A stretch of DNA of 64,000 bases, from contig LUCM01006771.1 of the NCBI GenBank assembly GCA_008360955.1, positions 20,374-84,373 of the forward strand. The letters run 5' to 3'. Both the position numbers and the translations under genes were made by a program. This document shows positions 54,208 to 64,000 of this stretch, in pieces. The stretch's first letter is position 1; each line of letters opens with the position of its first letter. The DNA comes from Fasciolopsis buskii (taxonomy: Eukaryota; Platyhelminthes; Trematoda; Plagiorchiida; Fasciolidae). Under the pieces are notes generated by a model. That model did no database searches, was not told where the DNA came from, and saw nothing but the letters and a program-made list of their open reading frames with translations.

Positions 54208-56815
54208 TATTAATAATATAGTGTATATTTCTCGACATCCGATAGGCATGCTCAAGGCAAGATCAAATTTATACAAGGATAGCAAAGTGGCGACACGGCA
54301 AATAAAAACCAGACATCGAGATGCAATGTGTCTGTGCTATCATGAACAACTTGCAGTGTGATAGACTAAACACGGGCTTTCGGGCTCTTCAATCAAAGCT
54401 AGATGATCGTTTGCCAAGACTTTCTGGGTCTGATTATCAGTCGCGCACTGCTAGTCATTCCATGTTTAACTTCATCAAAGGTGCGTATCGCCGGCGCCAA
54501 ATTTGGCTGGGAAGCAATGGTGGACGTTGCAGTATGGCCGAGTTCCTCAAAAATGGAGTGCTATATAGTGAAGATGAAGATCAGCATGGATATAATAACT
54601 GGATGAAGATGAGTCAAAACCACACCGAATGTCATACGAGGTTGATGGAGAGTAGTAATTACCAACAGTTAAGTGTAAAAATAATGCCGAAGATGAAACA
54701 GCGGAAAACCTTCAAGGTTGTAGCGAACTATTTTCGGGACGAAATTTTATGAATACTTGTGGGCGGAGAGAAAATTGGATTCACAAGAGTGCTCACTGAA
54801 CTTATGTGGCTGGGAGCGGACTGTGGGTTATGGCTGGAAGTAAGCGAGTACGTGTAAGAATTATAATCAGTCCTTAAATACCCTTAAAACGAATGACCTG
54901 TGTGTTGTCCTTGTTTAATATCGGAGATTATGGTGTTCTCTGGCGGTAGAGGTCTGGTAGTCGGGGGGTTGTACAGCATTTTAGTGGTGTTAGTACCAGT
55001 GTTTTGGCCATTCAAAATGGTTCATCTGAAATGAGGTGCCTGGAGCGGTCATTGGCGCAGCTTGGTTCGCCCTAGGATTACGCGGCCCAGTACTGGAGTG
55101 TCAGATCCGGATAACAGCTTCCTAACAGGGCTGGGCAACCAGCGCATAAGATGGAGTGGAGCTTTCGGCCAAAGTTGGCGTAGCATCTGTAGTCACTGGC
55201 GAGCCTGCAGAACAGCCGGAGGGAGAGGGCAGTCTGGAATTTGTTCCATCCGGTGTTAAGTTGAGTAAATAAAAATGGAAACTGACAACAATCAGTTTCG
55301 TACGGAGAATACAGGGTCCGAACGACTTTCTTGAACTACGCAGGAGAGAGTGTTCCGGTGACGGGACTGTTACAAAAACTTAAAGCCCGTTTACTCCCTA
55401 TAGGGTATATGGCACAGTCAATCCTAGGCTGCATGGTCTTAATTCGTAGCTTGTTGCTCTATCATCTTTGCAGGTGTAGATTGCAGTATTCTCATAGGAC
55501 GGATAGCGCAAGGGTTAGAGAAAAAAGTCACTACTTGTTCCATTTGTGAAACTCCTCTGGTCTACGGGCCCGGTGTACATGCTACAGGGAGTCAGTTATA
55601 ACTGACCATGTGATCTTTCGCCGATGTTTACTACTTCCAACTTCCAGAATAGGGCATAACTGAATGGTTCGCGGATGGCAGTGTGGGCCGAATGCTAGGA
55701 CAGGATTTGCCAGGAGAAGTCAGAGAGGAGAGAAGGAGAGGCTTGAGAATATTGGGATCAGTAATTTTTTGTTTGAATAAGACGACAGCAACTTGTGTCA
55801 CGTGGTAGTTTCAGTAAATGTGCAGGAATAATCAAGAAAGAAAACCGACGGCAGTTGTTATAGACGTCAGCACACGTACCAGGTGTGCGGTTGGGGGAAC
55901 AGGGGCATGTTATAAAATCGAGGGGTGGGTGGTGAAGCATAAGGGGCTAGTCCAATAAGCTATTTACCCAGACCGTCCAACAAAGTAGCCAAACGCTTAT
56001 TTACCGAACAAGGGCGGTGTGGGGTTTCCCCTTTCGCAGGGTCAGGTCTGAGCTGATAGCATACATATCCATTGTAGAAGGTGGCCCATTCCTTCGCAGC
56101 CCGAGTATGCTTTGGTTGCTGGGGTCAACTTGATCCAGCAGAGCCTTTTTCCCTTTTTTATTTTAAACGGAGGAATAATTGAGCCCATATAGGTACTTTC
56201 CATAGTTCCTCCGCGTGACCTTAATTTTCCACGTTGTTTTTGCAACTGCTGGGGGTGGTCTGTTTTCCCCACATTCGGAGAAACTGAAGCAAACCTGGCG
56301 CATTCATTTAGGTTTTCTCATGTAGGGATTAAGGAAAACCAAAGTGAAGATAAGCAGGTACACGGAGGATGGTAATTTATGCCATAAAACACAGACATGT
56401 ACATATGGCTTCGTCATCGTCAATGCCGTGTCTTGTTTTCATTAACGAGTGCTGCCTGAAACTTACTAATGTGAACTTGTGTGTTGCGAATCACATCGTC
56501 TGTGTGACGTGGACAGATTTTCCTTTTTTATAAATGAAACTAGGCTGAGTATTTAAGGGAAAAGTGCCTACCTGATTAGATTTGGCACCTTACGGTAATC
56601 AAAATGAGTGGTTAGGAGTAGTACGACGGACCTGGAATGTGTTCTCTGATGAAATGTTTGCGAACAGAGAAACTAGCTCCCGTAACACTCAGCATAAAGA
56701 CAGGATCCTTTATTTTGGCAGAGTGAATAAACGGAAAAATATCTATGGGGAAAAGAACCAGGGTTGAGAAGACCGATATAAGGATGGTTTTTCGAGGTTA
56801 TAATTGACACAGCGC
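54208..56815 (-). repeat. LINE B 3' UTR and tail, second copy (right arm of large inverted repeat)
   Basis: Read downwards from 56815 this matches 42653-45279 block by block. Shared blocks include CCTTATATCGGTCTTC and TTCCCCATAGAT near the start, the identical core at 56541-55607, CAGAACACCATAATCTCC and CCTTGAAGGTTT in the diverged part, and the tail CTTGCCTTGAGCATG, GATGTCGAGAAATATACAC, TATTATTAATA at its end. Outside the core the two copies differ by many substitutions and indels, so they are old, independent insertions in opposite orientation. A 143-codon plus-strand frame (54321-54752) is antisense to the UTR and has no recognised domain. Confidence 0.85.
55607..56541 (-). repeat. Near-identical core of the inverted repeat, right copy
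   Basis: This is the partner of 42944-43878: 935 bp with one mismatch and no gaps. The minus-strand frames 56272-56042 and 55940-55758 repeat exactly the plus-strand frames of the left copy, which is a consequence of DNA identity rather than evidence of coding. With an 8.9 kb spacer between the full arms, the arrangement could form a hairpin in long single-stranded DNA or RNA. Confidence 0.95.
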
Positions 56816-56829
56816 ACAGCATCCTTCCT

Positions 56830-57700
56830 CTATTACATTCCTTGATACTATTCAATGTCGTCGTTTGAGATTTAAGTTTGGGAGACTTTATTATATTAAA
56901 GGGTAAAATCCGAAAACCAAATTCGTACGCCCGAGTCCGTGAGAGACAGTGGTACCATATACCAATAAGGGTACCAGGTGAGCTTAAGTTGACCATTAAA
57001 CGGTAGAGAAAAAGGGGCATCATCCGAACTAAGTTTGATCGCGTGAATAAAAATTTAGGCCAACTAGTTGAACTAAAAGTCTAGGTAGCCTGCAAAAGCT
57101 TGGTCTCGACAGATGTTGGTCCAGTTAGGTTGAGAAATGAGGATACGCTCAGAAATTTGGACAACAAAATCTTGATTTGCGTTAAACTGGCAGGACCGGA
57201 CATGGTCTGATGATCTATTCTACATAATGAATTAAAACTGTGAAGATCTGACCAAAAGGACACCTTAGAAAGTCGTATTCCTGAGGTAGTAAAAGCATTT
57301 ATTGGCAAACCGAATGGCGTTTCCAGCCGTGTGCTTCTGACCTTAAGATTTTGAAGAGGAATGCGAGGTAAAGTTTGACTTGACGTATCGAAACGGGGTC
57401 AGGCTCTGGCAACTCGCAACGTTCTCTGTAACTGAGGCTTGATTTTGGACCAAGAAGATTCTTTGCGAATGCCCGCTCTGCTTTTTGTAGTACAACATGA
57501 TCAACTCTAAACATGTTCTTGAAAATGACCGAGCAGTATTCCACTTGCGGTCTACAATGTGATTTGTATAGCATCGGCCTACATCTTAGAGAGCGGAATG
57601 TTTTAACGATGAAACTATTACTCCTGTTTGCGTTTGCGATCTGGCAAATAGCTTGCTCGTGGAAGTTGAAAGGGGAGGATTATTGTAGACCTAGATCGTT
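56830..57700 (-). pseudogene. LINE B second copy: ORF2 C-terminal region (relic)
   Basis: Frame 57574-57299 has MLYKSHCRPQVEYCSVIFKN, the 'LYK..VRP..EYCS..W.P' block, and VVLQKAERAFAKNLLGPK, then YRERCELPEP. Just upstream on the minus strand HEQAICQIANANRSNSF resembles the segment linking RT to this block. The following part (57023-56830) is degraded, with no clear WNSLP block. It leads directly into the 3' UTR shared with 42.65 kb, which supports assignment of both copies to one LINE family. Confidence 0.6.
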
Positions 57701-57704
57701 TACA

Positions 57705-60590
57705 CAGTGAGTGGTTAGTATTTTCTTTGCAGCGACGGGTGGCGGGACCAATATTTGGATTATTTGGGCCAACAATATGTATTCATATTAGGGTATTTTA
57801 TAAAACTTTACTGCGTTATTGAAGCCACATCTAACCTTCACGCCCGGGGGCGAGGATGTGCGCATTCATGGTTCAAGGGATGCATCTTCTCCTCCTCCAC
57901 TTGAGCCTTATTTGCACAAACCTCGGCAATGCACCGCAGGCCGTAATATGACAAAGGTGTTTCGTTGCACAGTAGGGCGTTCGGCAGAAGCTTTTCTTCA
58001 GGCGAGAATTCGGTTCACACATGACACGCTGTCGGGTTAAGTCGCAAAACTGGCGCCAGCGGCAAGACTATGCAAATGAAGAACACCATACGCAGCAACA
58101 AATCACCGGGCAGTAGTGTCTTGGCACGCGTAAATCCGGCTGCGGTGGTTGGTTTTGATGAAAACCATGTGTACTATCGAGCGTATGCGAAGGACGAAAT
58201 TTTTTCAAAAGACCGATAACATCTTCCCAGCTGAAAATTTTTAGCCATCAGATACCACTACGAAATGTTGCGCACGGGAAATCCCATGTGAGGGTTACGG
58301 CATTGCTCTGTTGCGACTGTATACTATTTCCATTTTGAACAGTTGGCTATCGTGAAAAGTCAGTAAATTAATTAGCTGATATCACTTTTATTCTAAATGC
58401 TTATGTCTTTGAATTTTTCGGGTAGAACTCACTCATCGTCGAAAATGACTTAGGGATGAAGGGAAGATAGTAAGTCTTTTGGCCCTGCACCCTTGTAATT
58501 CTTGTGGAAAATTTGATTAAATAGGACCTGCCCCCGCCCGTTATTTGCAAAACCCGTCGCGTTGCAGTGCATCATACTTCATGTAGGCTAGCCATTTTTC
58601 TTGGTATTATCTGGCTCCAGAGAATTATGGGCAAGCAATCGGATTTCAACAATCTTGGGATAGCTATCAGAGTTACCGTCCTTGGAGGCCACGGTCGCCT
58701 TCCACCGCTATGGCAAAACAACGATGCTAGTCCCATACTAATCCGAACACGGTTATTAAACGGGAAACCCGTCGTTCTAAGTAAGTTTGAGGCTTTTTTT
58801 TCCCACACACTGCAAAATCCAAAAACAAGTACTCCCGGAGCCACCGGGGTTGGAAGGCGTCAATGTTTGTTCAGGGAACACCGCTGCAGGCTTTAGACTT
58901 AAATATCCAAAACCCAACCCTAGTAATTCCGCGTGACTTCCCTTTCGCTCATTCATATTTAAATTTGTAGGGAATCGCTACAATTCACACCATGTGATTC
59001 CACTCCCATACTGAGCCCAAGGAACCAACATTCTCGCTATGCAATTCGCCCGATTGTCTGACATAATCAGACAAGAAAGATGTGTCCAATGCGTACCTAG
59101 CACCAGCAAGTACGTCGAAAGGACAAAGACTCAGCTGTCCACGACGGAGTGGGGCGAAAATTTACCGTAAGAGTGCACGATTCCAACTGTCATATCGCCA
59201 ATACCAGGTGCTTTCTTTTCCGTCATGGAATCCCTGGATGAAGGTAAAAGTGAGATCAGCGCCGTTCGCCAACAATTGATCCCTGCGAATCAAAAAATCA
59301 ACCCGGTGGGTATTCCTGTGGAAAACGTGGGGATCTTCAGAAGGCTAAATGAAAAACTACAGGACACCGGCTGTTATTAACAGCTGCTAACGTGGGCTTT
59401 GATTACTTCGTAACTTGGCAGGCAAACTTCTTGCAGACCGTCTCGAGTAGCACATATAGTGGCTACACTCGTAAGGTCTTGCGTCAGCTTATGACGACGG
59501 AATGCTTAGTAAAACGGCTTTGGCCGAGACAAAAGTGTTCGTTTGTCGTGGGTGGGTAATAATTTCAGATGTCACTGTTTCCTAGACGTTTCCCGGCACA
59601 ACTGCGCCAGCCCAACGATATCCAGCAAGCGCGAAAAGATTCGTTGCTTACAGCGCAGCAGAAAAATGGTGCAACGTGAATGGGGTGAAAAGTCTGGAGC
59701 ACTGCTGTACAATATTCGTCCGACGAGACGAGACATTGCCCTTTAACGAACAACGTACTGTCTGCATGTAGTGACTGCATAATGCCGTTTCTATTGCACT
59801 TATAGATGCCAATTTCTTGTCGGTCGGATGGTTGCCTATATCTTGCTTGCTTGAACGTTAGTACATAAATGTATATAAAGTGATGCAATCATTTGCACAG
59901 CTACCCACGGGTCAAGCAAATATAAGTTAACCTATGCGCAGCTGAGTGTACTAGGTTCAGGCCTATCTTCCTTTCATTTCAGTATATCGAAGAATAGCAA
60001 ATGATATCTCATAGGTCAACGGAATATAAAATCCACGCAGCCGGATGGTATTTGGTATACATTTTTGAGTTTAGATTATAATGCATTTCAAATAACAACG
60101 CCGGTTTTGTTTTGTTTCGTTGAAAACCGTTGTGTTGGGAAGGGAAAACTGGGTATAGAGATGGACACAAGGAGACTGCGAGCTCCCACTATTTGCACTT
60201 AGATTTAGGTTGGGCACCATAGGATTTCTTTATCCTGGAGTTTGTATTTTGGTCTTAATAAGCATTTACTGGGAGATTTTGTGCGGTAGTGACGCAAATG
60301 CACACCGGGGTGTTAGCCAACGCTTTTGAAAAACAGTCCCAAAAACGGCCCTTAGTTTTTGCAAATTGCTTGTCTTGGGGTCGGGTCCGGGATCTATGAA
60401 AGGGCTGTTTAAGGGCGTTTGCGCTGATCGGGCCATCAGTGGACTGGAAGGTAGCGGCGGTATTAGCTATTCAAAAGAGAGGCCCGCGCAAACAGATGGA
60501 AAAATACTGACCGATGGGTATATCTTCGCAAGCGTCCAGATAGACTAATGAGGAGGCACACGGGTAAGTAACTGATGAAATGCTCGCTTT
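57705..60590. other. Unassigned stretch
   Basis: No RT block of the LINE B copy could be found above 57.7 kb, so that copy is 5'-truncated here. Frames at 58567-58896 plus and 58572-58844 minus overlap and are shadows of each other. A minus-strand frame of 107 codons (59888-59565) and a 60-codon plus frame at 60366-60548 show nothing known. Part of 59.9-60.59 kb may be the decayed start of the CR1-like relic that follows. Confidence 0.35.
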
Positions 60591-60594
60591 GGTG

Positions 60595-62010
60595 CGAAGC
60601 GCAGCACGGTCTCATTGAGGAGGGATTGTATCTCACGCATTTACTGCGGTTTCCAGATCAGGTTGCAGCGAGACTGGAGGAGGGGCAAGTTATATAGGCA
60701 AAATACTTAGATCTCAGTAAGGCGTTTGATTCGGCAAATCACTGATGTGTAAGACGCAGCCTTTCGGAATCCAAGGCTCTATATCAGGATTTTGGATATT
60801 CTGACAAATAGATCTATCTATGTCAAGGTAGGAGCCGAAAGTTCAGGGCGGCTCGGGGCAGTAGACAGGGTAGAAAAGGAAGCAGTTCTTGGACCGCTAC
60901 TATTCCTTTATATAAACGAACTTGCGGCACAGATGTGGCTACCTTGTTTAATCCATTCGAACGACGTGAAGGTCGTGGGAGCAAGAAGTCGCGGTGGGCT
61001 GGCAGGAGAACAGTGCTTGACTGCGCTGGGGAGTGTGATACACTACTAAATGAGAGCAAACGTCACTTATTAACCACTGACTTAAAGGGACTAGATAGTG
61101 GTCGAAAAAGAGGAGTCAGCAATTGTTGCACTATGACGGACGTGGCAGTAGTCATGATCACAGAATACAACCATGTAAAATGCTGCAGAACCGAATGTTC
61201 TAACGCGAAACTTTCATTACGGTTGCATGCCCTTAACATTTGTGACCACTTGTGCGTCACTTACTCGGCTCCGTACGATCGCGATGCTGGGAACCCTGAA
61301 ACATGACCGGTACAAGGGAAAGACAGATGGACGCGGCAGCAGGTCGAGTATATTTGGACAGCAGCGTACGATAGAAGCGTGAGAGTGGAGCGTGCGCGAG
61401 CAACGCTCAAATGGCGACCGCGATTGGCGGTCAATGCTCGGTTAAACAAGCTATCCGGAGGAACAAATCTAGGTTCCGCTACACTGCTGCCAGAAATGCA
61501 AGAGGCAGCTCTTCGGACTGCCTTCCGCGATATTCTGTGGAAAAATAGGAGTATTTATCCCTCTGTATAAGGCGACAGTCAGGCCATATTTGAAGTATTC
61601 CGTACAGGCATGGGCGCCATTCCTTAAAATCATATAGATTGCTCCAATATTAGTAGAGGGATCGAGAGGCAGGTCGAACGCCAGAAGGCTGAACGACCTA
61701 AACCTGTTTCCAAAGGGGGAGCGTAGATTCCTGAGCTATATGGCCGAAGCTTTCAAGGTACTGATGGGTTTGACAGCAGTAGGCCTCGCTCAGATGTTTA
61801 GACGAGCTACCGAGGAGAGGACGCGAAGCAATAGTGCAAAGCTGTGACATTTCCGCTTTAGATTAAATGTGCATACAAACGTTCTCTTCTATAGGGTAAC
61901 CGGAGCTTGAAACTCGCTATCATCAGAAGAATTAAGTGCCGAAAGCCTTAGCGTGTTTAAAACATCAATAGATAAAACGAAGTACCAGAGTGCTAGGATG
62001 CAGAGGACTG
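60595..62010 (+). pseudogene. CR1-like non-LTR retrotransposon: RT to C-terminus (relic)
   Basis: AQHGLIEEG, LLRFPDQVAARLEEGQ and KYLDLSKAFDSANH (about 60595-60741) are the CR1 blocks around the first catalytic Asp. Then SIYVKVGAESSG, VLGPLLFLYINELAAQ (about 60880-60930) and NDVKVVG at 60961, in the place of FADDVKVW, with both catalytic positions altered (SND). Further on are FIPLYKATVRPYLKYSVQAW (61552-61610), LNDLNLFPKGERRF and YRVTGA followed by NSLSSEE, the counterparts of 'LYKA.VRP.LEYAVQAW', 'L.LF.L..RR..GD' and 'WNSLP.E'. Frames shift several times. Clear family, clearly dead. Confidence 0.8.
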
Positions 62011-62014
62011 CAGA

Positions 62015-63560
62015 AGGGGTCGAGTGACGAGAACATTTGTCACCATGGTATTACGAAATAATGGATTGCCTCAGTAATGAGAACAGGCCTCTATCCTTTT
62101 CTCATTTTAGCGGAAACGGTGCTTCTGTAGCAAAGCAAATTGGAATCTTGGAAAACAAAACTGGTGGTGGTGGGTGCTAAACCTTGGGCATACCATTGAG
62201 TGAACTGTAAGCGCGGTTGACCGTTGAGGTCACTGCTGTGGAATGCAAGGTGAACGGAATTACGAGTACCACTCGTGCTCAGGTAGCGCCTTCCTGTTTC
62301 CAGATTCAATTTATTGATTCACACTGAGAATTTGGCTGTTCGTCATTGATTAACTATCACTTTTTGTGGCAAGTGGGTACACGAGTACAGCTGCCATCGG
62401 AAATATCATGGAACTTAAACTAATAAGTCTGTGTTTTGATTGCCAATGTCACATGAAATTAGGAAGGGGGTAGTAGAGTTCAGCCATGATGATTGCCACT
62501 CAGTGAGTTTTGAATTGTCTTTCGAAGAGTACCATCTTGGTGAAATTGAGACTTGACACAATTACGTATGGTCTTGCAATAACCAATTCAGAATTCATGA
62601 GTTCGTTCATCTGATAGTACCTGACTTGACGAATGTAAAGAACTACTCGAGGAAGTTATGACAAGATGAAATGATGCTAGGAAAATAAATAAGAAACGCT
62701 TAACGCGGCCGACATCTGCAATACCAACGATTACTCTCTTGATGACCGTTTTCCTGTTTTATATAAGTCCTGGGCCATTGAAATGTTTTCAAGCAGTAGG
62801 GATTCATTGTACATAATAGCTCTTATCAAAGGATTCATAGAAGTATATATCAAATACTACCCAGTTTATCAATATAAAAATATCAAGAAATGATATTGCA
62901 GAAAACCGCAACGCGGCAGTTGTTCATTTAACTCTCACTCAACCATGACGCACCATCTCGTCATTAAAGAAACAAGAAAACGCAAGGATTAAGTAGGAAA
63001 GTTTTCTTCTGATCTGTCTGAGTTGATTTTATGATAGCTTAGCAATATGAGCAGTTGACACTAGTAGAATACCAAAAACCATACGAATATAGATGAAGAA
63101 TGTACTTTCGATTCCCGACTGTTTTCTGTGAGTATAGATAAGCGACAGTAGTTTTAGTTCCTAGTAGAAGCAGATGATTCTTGAATTTTAAGTTATTTTC
63201 GAAGTATCATATTCGATAGCGAAATACCTAACGCGCGTTTTAGTTGATGAGGGCGAAATTTATAATTGCCACTTGTACACAGGTTTATAGTTTAAAGTTA
63301 TTCATGAAATCTCTTGACCTAACGAGTCTAAAGAGCATCCATTAGGATCTTACAGCCTTTGGCTAAACTGGTTGGCTCACGTGTAACCTTTTGCTATTGC
63401 TTTGATGACTCGGATGGGTTGTCAAAACTGCACAGTTAGGCAGCATTTAATTTAACGATCATATTCGTTAATTAATCAACTTACCACCAATTGTTGACCG
63501 GTCCCTTCCGCCACAATGGACGCCCATCACGACGTTCTCCTTTCAGACGAGCGAAATCGT
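62015..63560. other. Unassigned stretch
   Basis: This may include the 3' UTR of the CR1-like relic just upstream. It contains no ATT-type tail and no long frame; base composition becomes more AT-rich after about 62.5 kb. Confidence 0.4.
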
Positions 63561-63565
63561 TCAGT

Positions 63566-63760
63566 ACTATTGTATTGTATAGATCTTTGCGCACAATAAA
63601 TAATGTCGCAGTTCAGTCAAAAGAATTAGGGGGGAAATAAGTAAGTAAAGTAAAAATACACTCATCGCCTGTTAAATAATATGATAGAACTTATCCAGGA
63701 ATAATCATAGGTTGGTCAGAAATTTGGCTGGAAAATTGCCACGGTTTGTAGAACCGATTG
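63566..63760 (-). repeat. Non-LTR retrotransposon 3' end with TTGTA-type tail, copy 3
   Basis: The plus-strand reading TATTGTATTGTATAGATC, GCACAATAAATAATGTCGC, AGTTCAGTCAAAAG, GGGGGGAAATAAG, AAAATACACTCATCGCC matches 29242-29360 and, less fully, 27300-27400. It continues with ATCCAGGAATAATCAT and GGTTGGTCAG, corresponding to the C-terminal coding part of copy 2, then breaks off at about 63760. Same orientation as the other two copies. Confidence 0.8.
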
Positions 63761-63779
63761 TACTAACACAAATCTCTTA

Positions 63780-64000
63780 GGAGATTGGCTGTCGAATGAC
63801 TGTCTGAATTGGTTGTTCGCAAAAGCTGTGAACAGAAACTGTCCGAGGAACTAAGGTCTCCAATGAGCAACAATGTAGATGGGCAGTAGGATCACATTAT
63901 GCAGGCTATGCATTAGGCAACAGATCTAGCGTTCATAAAAACACTGGATCTCGCAAGCGTCGCTAAGTCTAATGGAGCAAAAACGACAGCTGCCTAACTG
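63780..64000 (+). pseudogene. RTE-like fragment running off the window edge
   Basis: AATGAGCAACAATGTAGATG, GGCAGTAGGATCACATTATG, CAGGCTATG and later CACTGGATCTC and CTGCCTAACTG follow, in order, the sequence at 50.79-50.94 kb (AATGAGCAGCAACGCAGG, GCAGTGGTGTCAAATTA, AGCAGGCAGC, GTGGATCTC, GGCTTCCAAACTG). It is therefore a second copy of the region just before RT of the RTE-type element, and the RT itself may lie beyond position 64000. Confidence 0.55.

Noticed and set aside
54321..54752. 143-codon plus-strand frame
   Set aside because: It is antisense to the LINE B 3' UTR, is not open in the homologous copy at 44.8-45.2 kb, and shows no domain.

Overview
The window looks like repeat-rich, non-genic DNA from an animal, most probably a parasitic flatworm (trematode or cestode). 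The reason is the mixture of degraded retroelements: CR1-like and RTE-like non-LTR elements, a Penelope-like element with a GIY-YIG domain, and a Gypsy-type LTR element, with protein motifs of the kind I associate with flatworm genomes. That assignment rests on family recognition, not on a search. I see no rRNA, no CRISPR, no operon structure and no convincing intact host gene. Almost every recognisable reading frame carries stops or frameshifts.

Layout. Positions 1-7600 hold nothing I can name. A CR1-like 3' end lies on the minus strand at 7.6-8.1 kb, and a CR1-like reverse transcriptase (RT) relic on the plus strand at 16.3-17.1 kb. A pair of near-identical inverted tRNA-like sequences lies at 22.42-22.85 kb. 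A Penelope-like element occupies about 25.4-26.74 kb, perhaps from 24.9 kb. From 27.3 to 33.8 kb, on the minus strand, there is a pile of non-LTR relics: two 3' ends of one family with pentamer-like TTGTA tails (27.3 and 29.24 kb), one of them extending back through RT to endonuclease (EN) at 32.0 kb, then another CR1-like RT at 32.15-33.8 kb.

From 35.4 to 46.2 kb a Gypsy-type element (gag, protease, RT, RNase H remains) runs on the plus strand. It is split inside RT, just before its catalytic YxDD-type box, by about 8.2 kb of non-LTR sequence (37.05-45.28 kb). That insert contains one CR1-like element with ORF1, EN and RT (called LINE A here) and the 3' part of a second one with a 2.6 kb 3' untranslated region (LINE B).

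A second LINE B copy lies on the minus strand at 57.7-54.2 kb, so the two form a 2.6 kb inverted repeat around an 8.9 kb spacer. The repeats are clearly diverged over most of their length, yet share 935 bp with a single mismatch, which points to recent gene conversion. Between the arms are two further LINE tails (48.1-48.6 kb) and a fairly well preserved RTE-type RT (50.8-52.7 kb). A CR1-like RT relic follows at 60.6-62.0 kb, and an RTE-like fragment runs off the right edge.

A 3'-terminal motif ending in AGAAATATAC plus ATT repeats recurs at least nine times on both strands and ties many of these fragments to one family. The retroelement parts once worked together (EN nicking, RT copying, RNase H and protease maturation), but here they are fossils. 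Coordinates of relics are approximate because they were delimited by eye from broken translations.
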